Shown piece after piece: positions 1 through 6,403 of a stretch of 8,355 nucleotides of DNA (positions are counted from its first letter, which is position 1; each line of letters opens with the position of its first letter). A program made the translations under genes and the position numbers. Source of the DNA: Gammaproteobacteria bacterium. Its GTDB lineage: Bacteria; Pseudomonadota; Gammaproteobacteria; Thiohalospirales; Thiohalospiraceae. The stretch is from assembly GCA_011322575.1 (NCBI GenBank), contig DRMK01000270.1, positions 1-8,355 of the forward strand, in the 5' to 3' direction. Under the pieces are notes generated by a model. That model was not told where the DNA came from and made no database searches. It saw nothing but the letters and a program-made list of their open reading frames with translations.

Positions 1-513
1 GCCGACTCCCACGTGGCGGTTCCGCGCGACGAGCGCACTTTCGAGGAGATCATGATGCAGGACGTGGTTCCCTTCGAGCGCATGGTGGGGCATGGCCTGG
101 CGGCGGTGATGACCGCCCACGTCATTTATGAAAAGGTGGACCGGCAGCCAGCCACCTTCTCCTCTTTCTGGATTGGCGACGTATTGCGCGGCCGGCTGGG
201 GTTTCAGGGGGCGGTATTCAGCGACGATCTGGGCATGGCCGGCGCCAGCGTCGCCGGCGACATGGTGGAGCGGGCGGAGGCGGCGCTGGCCGCCGGTTGC
301 GACATGATTCTGCTGTGCAACAACCCCCGGGAGATCCGGCGGGTGGTGGACGGCATCGCTTGGCAGGAGAGCCCCGTGGTTCACCTGCGCCTGGCGCGCA
401 TGCACGGCCGTCAGCGTCCGCGCCGCGGGGAGCTGCCGGCGGACCCCCGCTGGCGCCAGGCGGTGGAGAGGGTGGCCCGCCTGAACGACGACACGGCGCA
501 ACTGCCCCTGTAG
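1..513 (+). CDS. nagZ: Beta-N-acetylhexosaminidase NagZ, C-terminal part (5' end outside window)
   Basis: The reading frame is open from base 1 and ends at TAG 511-513, giving the last 170 residues of a protein usually about 340 long. NagZ is a cytoplasmic family 3 glycoside hydrolase. It removes N-acetylglucosamine from GlcNAc-anhydromuropeptides during peptidoglycan recycling. The piece opens with ADSH, the mobile loop that in NagZ carries the Asp-His general acid/base pair. It then shows the substrate-pocket motif TAHVIYEKVDRQPAT and the nucleophile motif FSDDLGM, whose first Asp (codon 223-225) is the expected catalytic nucleophile. The segment ERAEAALAAGCDMILLCNN is typical of the family. 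The tail after about residue 120 is Arg-rich and less conserved. The gene is followed after only 7 bases by the MscS-type channel gene. Family assignment is very secure; only the N-terminal half is unseen. Confidence 0.96.
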   Translation, partial: ADSHVAVPRDERTFEEIMMQDVVPFERMVGHGLAAVMTAHVIYEKVDRQPATFSSFWIGDVLRGRLGFQGAVFSDDLGMAGASVAGDMVERAEAALAAGCDMILLCNNPREIRRVVDGIAWQESPVVHLRLARMHGRQRPRRGELPADPRWRQAVERVARLNDDTAQLPL

Positions 514-520
514 CGCCGCC

Positions 521-1648
521 GTGAACAGCCTGTTGGACATCCAGTACATAACCGGGCTGCTGGGGCGGCTTCCGGCGGATACCTCATGGATCGTGCAGGC
601 GTTCGTGGTGGTGTTCGCGGCGCTGCTGCTCGCCTTCCTGGTGAAGCGCTTCCTCAAGCGCTTGCACCGCCTGTTCCAGAGCACCGACAACATCTGGGAC
701 GACGCCCTGGTGGAGGCCCTGGGCAGACCGCTGCGCATGTTCATCTGGCTGCAGGGGATCGCCTTCGCCGCGCACATCGTGGGACGCCAGACCCGCGCCC
801 CCCTGTTTGACGCCGTGGGTCCCCTGCGGGACATCGGCGTAATCGTGCTGCTGGCGTGGTTCCTGGTGCGGTTGGTGAGCCAGGTGCAGCAGAACATGCT
901 GATCAGCGCCGAGCGGCGCGGCCGGGAGCTGGATCGCACCACCCTGGACGCGGTCGGCAAGCTACTGCGCATCTCCGTGATCATCACCGCCACCCTGGTC
1001 ATCCTGCAGACCCTGGGATACAGCATCTCCGGTGTGCTGGCCTTCGGCGGCATCGGCGGGATCGCGGTGGGCTTCGCCGCCAAGGATCTGCTGGCCAACT
1101 TTTTCGGTGGCCTGATGATCTATCTGGACCGCCCCTTCGCGGTGGGTGACTGGGTGCGCTCCCCGGATCGGGAGATCGAGGGCACCGTGGAGGAGATCGG
1201 CTGGCGCCTCACCCGCATCCGCACCTTCGACAAGCGGCCCCTCTACATCCCCAACGCCACCTTCACCTCCATCGCGGTGGAGAACCCCTCGCGCATGACC
1301 CACCGGCGTATCAAGGAGACCATCGGGATCCGCTACGACGACGCCGGCAGGATGGAGCAGATCCTGGCGGCGGTGCGCCACATGCTGCAGCACCACCCGG
1401 AGATCGATCAGGAGCAGACGCTGATGGTCAACTTCAACACCTTCGGCCCCTCCTCGCTGGACTTTTTCATCTATACTTTCACCCGCACCACCGACTGGAG
1501 CGAGTACCACCGGGTCAAGGAGGATGTGCTGCTGCGCATCTACCACATAATCAGCGAGCACGGCGCCGAGGTGGCGTTTCCCACCCGCACCTTGCATATC
1601 GCGCAAGATGAGGGCACCATGCCGCAGCCGTGGCGAACCGCCCCGTGA
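521..1648 (+). CDS. Mechanosensitive ion channel of the MscS family, YnaI-like
   Basis: This 375-residue inner-membrane protein should open under membrane tension and release solutes during hypo-osmotic shock. Predicted hydrophobic helices lie near residues 23-44, 71-89, 103-121 and 148-166. The pore helix follows at about 170-200, with the Gly/Ala-rich run GGIGGIAVGFAAKDLLANFF. The MscS beta domain follows, including LDRPFAVGDWVRSPDREIEGTVEEIGWR and the RPLYIPNATF stretch, and then the cytoplasmic alpha/beta cage domain. The SPDREIEGTVEEIGWR segment and the extra N-terminal helices resemble E. coli YnaI more than the three-helix MscS. The start is GTG at 521; no clear Shine-Dalgarno is visible, and the first in-frame ATG (residue 73) would remove the early helices. 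The end overlaps the next gene by 19 bases, suggesting co-translation. Confidence 0.93.
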   Translation: MNSLLDIQYITGLLGRLPADTSWIVQAFVVVFAALLLAFLVKRFLKRLHRLFQSTDNIWDDALVEALGRPLRMFIWLQGIAFAAHIVGRQTRAPLFDAVGPLRDIGVIVLLAWFLVRLVSQVQQNMLISAERRGRELDRTTLDAVGKLLRISVIITATLVILQTLGYSISGVLAFGGIGGIAVGFAAKDLLANFFGGLMIYLDRPFAVGDWVRSPDREIEGTVEEIGWRLTRIRTFDKRPLYIPNATFTSIAVENPSRMTHRRIKETIGIRYDDAGRMEQILAAVRHMLQHHPEIDQEQTLMVNFNTFGPSSLDFFIYTFTRTTDWSEYHRVKEDVLLRIYHIISEHGAEVAFPTRTLHIAQDEGTMPQPWRTAP

Positions 1649-2559
1649 CGCGCCGGCCCACCATCGCCCTGGCCCTGGGAGGGGGCGCGGCGCGCGGCTG
1701 GGCGCACATCGGCGTCATCAACGCCCTGCGCGAGCGCGGTATCGAGGCGGACATCGTGTGCGGCACCTCCATCGGCGCCCTGGTGGGGGCGGCCCATGCG
1801 GCGGGGCAGCTGGCGCACCTGGAGGAGTGGGTGCGCCGCCTCAAGTGGCAGGATGTGGTGGGGTTCCTGGATGTGACCCTGAGCAAGGGGGGCGTGATTC
1901 AGGGCAGAAAGGTGTTCGAGCAGCTGCGCCGCCACTACCGGGTGGAGCGCATCGAGCAGCTGCAGCTGCCCTTCGGAGCGGTCGCCACCAACCTGACCAA
2001 CGGACTGGAGGTGTGGCTGCGCGAGGGCGCGGTGCTGGATGCGGTACGCGCCTCGGCGTCGCTGCCGGGTTTGTTCACGCCGGTCTATCACAACGGGCAC
2101 TGGCTGGTGGATGGTGGCCTGGTCAATCCGGTTCCGGTCTCCCTCTGCCGGGCGATGGGCGCCGAGCTGGTGATCGCGGTGGATCTGTTCGCCCAGCGCA
2201 GCATTCCGGCCGGGAGCGAGGAGCGGGAGGAGAGGGGCGGGGAGGACTCCTGGCTGGCCAGCGCGCGCGAGATAACCGCCCGCATGTGGGAGGGGGCGGT
2301 GAAGCAGAGGCTGGCGGGAGAGGGGAGGGATGAACCCTCGATATTCGAGGTGGTGTCCGGTAGTATCCACATCATGCAGATGCGCATCAGCCGCAGTCGC
2401 ATGGCGGGCGAGCCGCCCAACCTGCTGATTACGCCGGTGGTGGAGGGGATCGGTCTGATGGATTTTCACCGTGCCGACGAGGCTATAGAGGAGGGGGTGC
2501 GCGCGGTGCAGAGGATCGATGCCCAGCTGCCGCTGTTTCTGCGAGGCATGGTTTCCTGA
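1630..2559 (+). CDS. Patatin-like phospholipase/esterase, RssA (NTE) family
   Basis: This 309-residue protein is a patatin-fold serine hydrolase expected to cleave acyl esters of phospholipids or lysophospholipids. It has the full catalytic set. The oxyanion-hole glycine motif GGGAARG is at residues 17-23, the nucleophile elbow GTSIG has Ser47, and the dyad aspartate is Asp161 in VDGGLVNP. Length and spacing match RssA/YlbK-type bacterial members. The true substrate cannot be read from sequence. The start chosen is GTG 1630, inside the 3' end of the channel gene; an in-frame GTG at 1645 is an alternative that would shorten it by five residues without touching the domain. A region of about residues 195-230 (GSEEREERGGEDSW) is charged and probably a surface loop. 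No signal peptide is visible. The overlap with the channel gene suggests one transcript. Confidence 0.92.
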   Translation: MANRPVTRRPTIALALGGGAARGWAHIGVINALRERGIEADIVCGTSIGALVGAAHAAGQLAHLEEWVRRLKWQDVVGFLDVTLSKGGVIQGRKVFEQLRRHYRVERIEQLQLPFGAVATNLTNGLEVWLREGAVLDAVRASASLPGLFTPVYHNGHWLVDGGLVNPVPVSLCRAMGAELVIAVDLFAQRSIPAGSEEREERGGEDSWLASAREITARMWEGAVKQRLAGEGRDEPSIFEVVSGSIHIMQMRISRSRMAGEPPNLLITPVVEGIGLMDFHRADEAIEEGVRAVQRIDAQLPLFLRGMVS

Positions 2560-2579
2560 ATCTGGGGAGATAGGCTCTG

Positions 2580-2948
2580 ATGGCAGACAAGCTTTTGATA
2601 ATTCTGGCAAACACCGACCCGGCCAATCCCAGTGAACTGGGTGTGCCGTTCTTCCAGGCGGGGGTGGCGGCGGCCATGGAGTATGACGTGGAGGTGGTGC
2701 TCACCGGCCGCTCCGGAGAGCTGGCGAAAAAGGGAGTGGCGGAGCGGCTGACGCTCCAGCCGGGCAGCAGCAAGACGGTATATGACGTGATGAAGGAGGC
2801 GGTTGAGGCGGGCGCCGTATTCAAGGTGTGCACCACCACCGTGGAGCTGTGGGGCGAGGATCTGATCCCGGAGATAACCGAGACCGTGGGCAGCGCCTAC
2901 ATGATCAGCGAGGCGATGGACGACAACACCGTCACCTTTACCTACTGA
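2580..2948 (+). CDS. DsrE-family small protein
   Basis: The gene encodes a 122-residue soluble protein that looks like a complete single DsrE/DsrF-like domain. It starts with a hydrophobic strand (LLIILANTDPANPSE), then a helix with VPFFQAGVAAAMEYDVEVVLTGRSGEL, and has the later segment EAGAVFKVCTTTVELWG. Its only cysteine is Cys84. In the DsrE superfamily a cysteine in this late strand region often acts as a persulfide or redox site, so a sulfur-transfer or peroxiredoxin-like role is possible but not shown. A good ribosome binding site, GGGGAG at 2564-2569, precedes the ATG by 10 bases. The stop TGA shares its A with the ATG of the phosphoribosyltransferase gene, so the two are probably translationally coupled. 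It is a stand-alone protein, not part of a dsrEFH set, and its partner is unknown. Confidence 0.88.
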   Translation: MADKLLIILANTDPANPSELGVPFFQAGVAAAMEYDVEVVLTGRSGELAKKGVAERLTLQPGSSKTVYDVMKEAVEAGAVFKVCTTTVELWGEDLIPEITETVGSAYMISEAMDDNTVTFTY

Positions 2949-3511
2949 TGTCCATCTCACCCCAACAGGCCGAGGCGGCCCTGGAGCGGGCCGAATGTCT
3001 CTACCGGAGCGATGCGGTGAACGCGGCCCTGGATCGCATGGCGGCCGGGATCGCCACCGCGCTGGCGGGGAAGAACCCCATCCTGCTGTGCGTGATGACC
3101 GGCGGGATCGTTACCACGGGACATCTGCTGACCCGCCTGCGGTTTCCGCTGCAGCTGGACTATCTGCACGCCACTCGCTACCGTGGCGCCACCAGTGGCG
3201 GGGAGATCCGCTGGTTGGCCCGGCCGGCCCTGCCTCTGGCCGGGCGCGCGGTGCTGGTGGTGGACGACATCCTGGACGAGGGGCACACCCTGGCCGCCAT
3301 CCTGGAGTACTGCCGGGAGCAGGGGGCCAGCGAGGTCCATCTGGCGGCGCTGGTGGAGAAGAGGCACGGGCGCAAGGCGCCCGGGATCAGGGCCGATTTC
3401 CTGGGACTGGAGGTGGAGGATCGCTACGTGTTCGGATTCGGCATGGATTACCAAGGCTATCTGAGAAATCTGCCCGCCATCTATGCACTCGGGGAGGGAG
3501 ATGATGAGTGA
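2948..3511 (+). CDS. hpt: Hypoxanthine-guanine phosphoribosyltransferase
   Basis: This 187-residue cytoplasmic enzyme transfers phosphoribose from PRPP to hypoxanthine (and usually guanine), making IMP or GMP. The type I PRTase signature VLVVDDILDEGHT is at residues 102-114, with the acidic pair Asp106-Asp107 that contacts the ribose of PRPP. The segment CVMTGGIVTTGHL (48-60) is the first PRPP/PPi loop region. YRGATSGGEI (78-87) is the flexible active-site loop. YVFGFGMDYQGYLRNLP (160-176) is the C-terminal purine-site and metal-binding motif of HGPRTs. The start ATG 2948 overlaps the upstream TGA by one base and matches family length; longer reading in this frame upstream lies wholly within the DsrE gene. 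The next gene, a purine nucleoside phosphorylase relative, starts inside its 3' end and would supply its substrate. Confidence 0.93.
   Translation: MSISPQQAEAALERAECLYRSDAVNAALDRMAAGIATALAGKNPILLCVMTGGIVTTGHLLTRLRFPLQLDYLHATRYRGATSGGEIRWLARPALPLAGRAVLVVDDILDEGHTLAAILEYCREQGASEVHLAALVEKRHGRKAPGIRADFLGLEVEDRYVFGFGMDYQGYLRNLPAIYALGEGDDE
3493..3497 (+). promoter_or_regulatory. Ribosome binding site that decides the phosphorylase start
   Basis: GGAGG lies in a purine run (3491-3500) at the end of the phosphoribosyltransferase gene. Two ATGs follow in frame at 3501 and 3504. The spacing is 3 bases to the first and 6 to the second, so 3504 is the better start. That start also gives the N-terminus MSETAIIGGTG expected of the family. 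Confidence 0.65.
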
Positions 3512-4250
3512 AACCGCGATCATAGGAGGTACCGGCCTCACCTCCCTGAATGGCCTGGAGATCGTGCGTCGCGAGGTGGTCAACACCCCCTATGGGGAGC
3601 CCTCGGGGCCCCTGGTTCACGGCCGGCTGCAGGGGCACGGCGTGGTGTTCCTGCCCCGTCACGGCTCGGGGCACACCATCCCGCCCCACAGGATAAACTA
3701 CCGGGCCAACATCTGGGCGCTGCACAGTATCGGGGTGCGGAGCGTGATCGCCGTCAACGCCGTGGGTGGTATCGACGACAGCCTCACCCCCGGCTGCCTG
3801 GTGTTTCCGGACCAGATCATCGACTACACCTGGTCGCGCATCAACACCTTTTTCGAGGACGGGCTCAGCAGCGTGGTGCATGTGGATTTCACCCGCCCCT
3901 ACAGCGAGGAGCTGCGCAGCCTGCTGATAGAGGCGGCGCGGGTCGCCGGTCTGCATACCGTGAATAGCGGGACCTACGGCGCCACCCAGGGCCCGCGTCT
4001 GGAGACTGCGGCGGAGATCGACCGCCTCGAGCGGGACGGCTGCCACATGGTGGGCATGACCGGCATGCCGGAGGCGGCCCTGGCCCGTGAACTGGGGCTG
4101 AGCTATGCCGCCTGCGCGGTAGTGGCCAACATGGCGGCGGGGCGCGGCCGGGAGGGTGAGACCATCTCGATGGATCTCATCCGGCAGCATCTGGAGAGTG
4201 GCATGGAGAAGGTCTGCCGCCTGCTGGTGGAGCTGGTGCCGCGGCTGTAG
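3504..4250 (+). CDS. S-methyl-5'-thioinosine phosphorylase (MTAP/PNP family)
   Basis: This 248-residue enzyme belongs to the nucleoside phosphorylase family that includes MTA phosphorylase. The phosphate-binding GGTG is at residues 8-11, followed by RHGSGHTIPPHRINYRAN, VIAVNAVGGI, TQGPRLET and VGMTGMPEAALARELGL, all hallmarks of the family. Adenosine-specific MTA phosphorylases carry an Asp-Tyr-Asp motif contacting the purine N7 and 6-amino group. Here the matching segment reads VVANMAAG with Asn209, as in the Pseudomonas aeruginosa methylthioinosine enzyme (NPAAG). That points to 6-oxopurine nucleosides, so the products would be hypoxanthine and 5-methylthioribose-1-phosphate. The upstream overlapping gene is hypoxanthine phosphoribosyltransferase, which fits. 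An adenosine or methylthioadenosine deaminase would be needed to make the substrate and is not in this window. The family is very secure, the specificity fairly so. Confidence 0.88.
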   Translation: MSETAIIGGTGLTSLNGLEIVRREVVNTPYGEPSGPLVHGRLQGHGVVFLPRHGSGHTIPPHRINYRANIWALHSIGVRSVIAVNAVGGIDDSLTPGCLVFPDQIIDYTWSRINTFFEDGLSSVVHVDFTRPYSEELRSLLIEAARVAGLHTVNSGTYGATQGPRLETAAEIDRLERDGCHMVGMTGMPEAALARELGLSYAACAVVANMAAGRGREGETISMDLIRQHLESGMEKVCRLLVELVPRL

Positions 4251-4266
4251 GAATTTCGCGCCGGAA

Positions 4267-5016
4267 ATGAAGATTCTGCTCAGTAACGACGACGGCTGCC
4301 ATGCGCCAGGGATCATGGTGCTGGCGCGGGCCCTGGAAGAGCTGGGCCGGGTCACGGTAGTGGCGCCGGACCGGGATCGCAGCGGCGCAAGCAACTCCCT
4401 CACTCTCGACAACCCTTTGCGCGTTCACCGCCAGGAGAACGGCTTCTACCGGGTGGAGGGCACACCCACCGACTGCGTGCACCTGGCCATCACCGGGATG
4501 CTGGATGAGGAGCATGACATGGTGGTGTCAGGGATCAACGCGGGGGCCAACCTGGGTGACGACGTGCTCTACTCCGGCACCGTGGCGGCCGCCACCGAGG
4601 GACGGTTCCTGGGGCTGCCGGCGATGGCGGTGTCGCTCGTGGGACGGGAGTTCAACCACTACCAAACCGCCGCCAGGGTAACGCTGAAGATGGTACACCG
4701 GCTGCGCAGCGACCCGCTTCCGGCCGATACCATACTGAACGTAAACGTGCCGGATGTTCCGTGGGAGGAGATCGCGGGGTTCGAGGTAACCCGGCTGGGA
4801 CACCGCCACAAGGCGGAGCCCATGGTGCGCGGCACGGATCCCAGGGGGCGGGAGATCTACTGGGTGGGACCGCCGGGCGAGGAGCAGGACTCCGGACCCG
4901 GGACCGATTTCCACGCCATCCGCAACCGGCGGGTCTCCATCACCCCGCTGCAGGTGGATCTCACCTGCTACCAGGCGCTGGACAAGCTCTCCCGCTGGGT
5001 GGAGAAGATCCCATGA
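4267..5016 (+). CDS. surE: 5'/3'-nucleotidase SurE
   Basis: This 249-residue metal-dependent phosphatase hydrolyses 5'- and 3'-nucleoside monophosphates and is linked to stationary-phase survival. The N-terminus MKILLSNDDG is diagnostic. Metal ligands fall at the usual family numbers: Asp8, Asp9, Ser39 (in APDRDRSGASNSLT) and Asn91 (in VVSGINAGANLGDDVLYSGTV). The nucleotide-specific GTPTDCVHLA motif is also present. Residue 11 is Cys where the family commonly has Tyr or another aromatic, a small peculiarity just beyond the metal site. The frame is open further upstream, but that part is a shadow of the phosphorylase gene; ATG 4267 gives the standard N-terminus. The Shine-Dalgarno is weak (AGGA at 4249-4252 is far, GGAA abuts the ATG). 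The gap to the upstream gene is 16 bases, and the last 4 bases overlap pcm. Confidence 0.96.
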   Translation: MKILLSNDDGCHAPGIMVLARALEELGRVTVVAPDRDRSGASNSLTLDNPLRVHRQENGFYRVEGTPTDCVHLAITGMLDEEHDMVVSGINAGANLGDDVLYSGTVAAATEGRFLGLPAMAVSLVGREFNHYQTAARVTLKMVHRLRSDPLPADTILNVNVPDVPWEEIAGFEVTRLGHRHKAEPMVRGTDPRGREIYWVGPPGEEQDSGPGTDFHAIRNRRVSITPLQVDLTCYQALDKLSRWVEKIP

Positions 5017-5672
5017 GCGGCCAGTTCCCCGACGGTATCGGCATGACCTCGCAGCGCACCCGCAACCGGCTGGTGCAGCGCCTGCAGGAGCGGGGCATCA
5101 GCGATCCCGCGGTGCTGGCGGCGTTGCGCTCGGTACCGCGCCACCTGTTCGTGGACGAGGCCCTGGCCAGCCGCGCCTACGAGGATACCGCGCTCCCCAT
5201 CGGCCACGGCCAGACCATATCGCAGCCCTACGTAGTGGCGCGCATGACCGAGGCGTTGCTGGGGGGGAGGAGTTGTGCCAAGGTGCTGGAGATAGGTACC
5301 GGATGCGGCTACCAGACAGCGGTTCTGGCCAGCCTGGTGGAGCAGGTATACAGCGTGGAGCGCATCACCCCGTTGCTGCGCCAGGCGCGCGCTAGGTTGC
5401 GGGGGCTGGGCCTGTACAATACCCATCTGAAACCGGGGGACGGCAGCGCGGGCTGGGCGCAGGCTGCTCCGTATGACGGTATCCTGGTAACCGCCGCCGC
5501 CGAGGAGATCCCGGAACAGCTGCTGTTGCAGCTGGCGGAAGGGGGAAGGATGGTAATTCCGGTGGGGGGCGAAAATGGCAAGCAGGAGCTGGTACGGGTG
5601 ACGCGGCACGGCGACGAGTGCTATTGCGAGACGCTGGATCTGGTCAGGTTCGTGCCCCTGGTGCGGGGTTAA
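5013..5672 (+). CDS. pcm: Protein-L-isoaspartate O-methyltransferase
   Basis: This 219-residue cytoplasmic SAM-dependent enzyme methylates L-isoaspartyl residues in aged proteins and starts their repair. Visible motifs are ALPIGHGQTISQPYVVARMTE (60-80, active-site region), SAM motif I VLEIGTGCGYQT (91-102), the acidic strand end SVER (114-117), GDG at 142-144, PYDGILVTAAAEEIP (153-167) and GGRMVIPVG (177-185). The C-terminal LVRFVPLVRG matches the family end. ATG 5013 overlaps the surE stop in an ATGA arrangement and has GGAGAAG at 5001-5007. An in-frame ATG at 5043 would give 209 residues, closer to the E. coli length, but has poorer context. The stop codon is followed at once by two more in-frame TAA triplets, which are the first bases of the inverted-repeat element. 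Confidence 0.96.
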   Translation: MSGQFPDGIGMTSQRTRNRLVQRLQERGISDPAVLAALRSVPRHLFVDEALASRAYEDTALPIGHGQTISQPYVVARMTEALLGGRSCAKVLEIGTGCGYQTAVLASLVEQVYSVERITPLLRQARARLRGLGLYNTHLKPGDGSAGWAQAAPYDGILVTAAAEEIPEQLLLQLAEGGRMVIPVGGENGKQELVRVTRHGDECYCETLDLVRFVPLVRG

Positions 5673-5803
5673 TAATAAATTAGGATTCAGCGTCCCTGTG
5701 GTGTTTCGCGGCAAGGCGCAGTGCGCAGGCAATGGTTGTTCCCTCGTCAAGCGCTGCAATGCCGCAGCGGAGCACCACAGGGACGCTGAATCCTAATTTA
5801 TTA
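5673..5803. repeat. Long symmetric inverted-repeat element A
   Basis: Between pcm and yqaA lies a 131-base element whose outer 31 bases (5673-5703) are the exact reverse complement of 5773-5803. Pairing continues inward in the same register to 5712/5764 with one mismatch and some G-T pairs. A symmetric internal loop of 15 bases per side follows (5713-5727 and 5749-5763). An imperfect apex stem comes next, with a TTGTT loop at 5736-5740 centred exactly on the dyad axis (5738). It has no coding potential and no T-tract after the stem, so it is not a standard intrinsic terminator. No target-site duplication is evident. Its core matches element B downstream. Class unknown: a non-autonomous mobile repeat, a structured RNA or a ssDNA-recognised site are all possible. 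Confidence 0.9.
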
Positions 5804-5827
5804 CCTTGAAAGAGTACTAAGTGTGAC

Positions 5828-6403
5828 ATGAAGCTGTTCTCCCCTCTCTATCTACGGGCGATGCGCTGGGCCCGCCACCGCCGTGCCCCTTGGTTTCTAG
5901 GTGGCCTCAGCTTTGCCGAGTCCTCTTTCTTCCCCATTCCCCCGGACGTGATGCTGGCGCCCATGGCCATGGCCAGGCCGGAGCAGGCGCTTCGCTATGC
6001 GCTGCTGACCACGCTGGCGTCGGTTGCGGGCGGCGTACTGGGGTACCTGATCGGCATGCTGTTTCTCGATCTGATTGCCCCGTTGCTGCACGAGCACGGT
6101 TACTGGGAGAAGTTCGAACTGGCGCAGGCCTGGTTCGACAGATACGGTTTCTGGGCAATTTTGATTGCCGGGTTTTCCCCCATTCCGTACAAGGTATTCA
6201 CCATAGCCGCCGGGGCCATGGCGATGCCATTTCTGCCATTTGTGGTAGCATCTTTCATAGGTCGCGGAGCACGTTTTTTTCTGGTGGCGGCGCTGATGAA
6301 ATGGGGCGGGGAGCCGATGGAGAAAAAGCTGCACGTCTACATAGACCATCTGGGATGGGCAACGGTGGCTGCAGCGTTGATTGGCTACCTGGTATTCAAA
6401 TGA
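5828..6403 (+). CDS. yqaA: YqaA-like DedA/VTT-domain inner-membrane protein
   Basis: This 191-residue polytopic membrane protein belongs to the DedA (SNARE-associated, VTT) superfamily, YqaA branch. Members are thought to move or flip lipids such as undecaprenyl phosphate or phospholipids; for this branch the substrate is unproven. Seen in the sequence are the first re-entrant motif with Glu31 in ESSFFPIPPDVMLAPMA, the second in AGFSPIPYKVFTIAAG (114-129), and the conserved basic motif GRGARFF (145-151). Hydrophobic segments lie at about 56-88, 107-144 and 175-190. ATG 5828 is the only sensible start; the Shine-Dalgarno is weak. Its stop overlaps the nlpD start as ATGA, so it likely heads a yqaA-nlpD-rpoS transcript. 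E. coli has no yqaA between pcm and nlpD; other gammaproteobacteria do. Base composition looks slightly less GC-rich than upstream by eye. Confidence 0.9.
   Translation: MKLFSPLYLRAMRWARHRRAPWFLGGLSFAESSFFPIPPDVMLAPMAMARPEQALRYALLTTLASVAGGVLGYLIGMLFLDLIAPLLHEHGYWEKFELAQAWFDRYGFWAILIAGFSPIPYKVFTIAAGAMAMPFLPFVVASFIGRGARFFLVAALMKWGGEPMEKKLHVYIDHLGWATVAAALIGYLVFK

Noticed and set aside
1540..2610. Long open frame of 356 codons on the minus strand across the patatin gene
   Set aside because: It mirrors the strongly supported patatin gene in a GC-rich sequence, shows no recognisable domain, and its translation is low-complexity (His, Gln, Arg, Pro rich).
4156..4266. Upstream extension of surE
   Set aside because: The in-frame extension lies almost entirely inside the phosphorylase gene and would precede the canonical MKILLSNDDG N-terminus with unrelated sequence.
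3387..4412. Minus-strand open frame of 341 codons over the phosphorylase gene
   Set aside because: It is the shadow of a well-conserved + strand gene and spans several gene junctions without its own start signals.
5673..5803. Element A as an integron attC site
   Set aside because: The ends lack the RYYYAAC/GTTRRRY core boxes, there is no cassette array, and the surrounding genes are core chromosomal genes.
5673..5803. Element A as an insertion sequence with target-site duplication
   Set aside because: It encodes no transposase, and the bases flanking the two ends (GGTTAA and CCTTGA) are not a direct repeat.
5804..5827. Possible promoter for yqaA with TACTAA at 5815-5820
   Set aside because: No convincing -35 element stands at the right distance, and the short gap gives little room; not supportable from sequence alone.
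5890..6399. Upstream extension of nlpD
   Set aside because: It overlaps yqaA fully, and the signal peptide with lipobox begins after the ATG at 6400.
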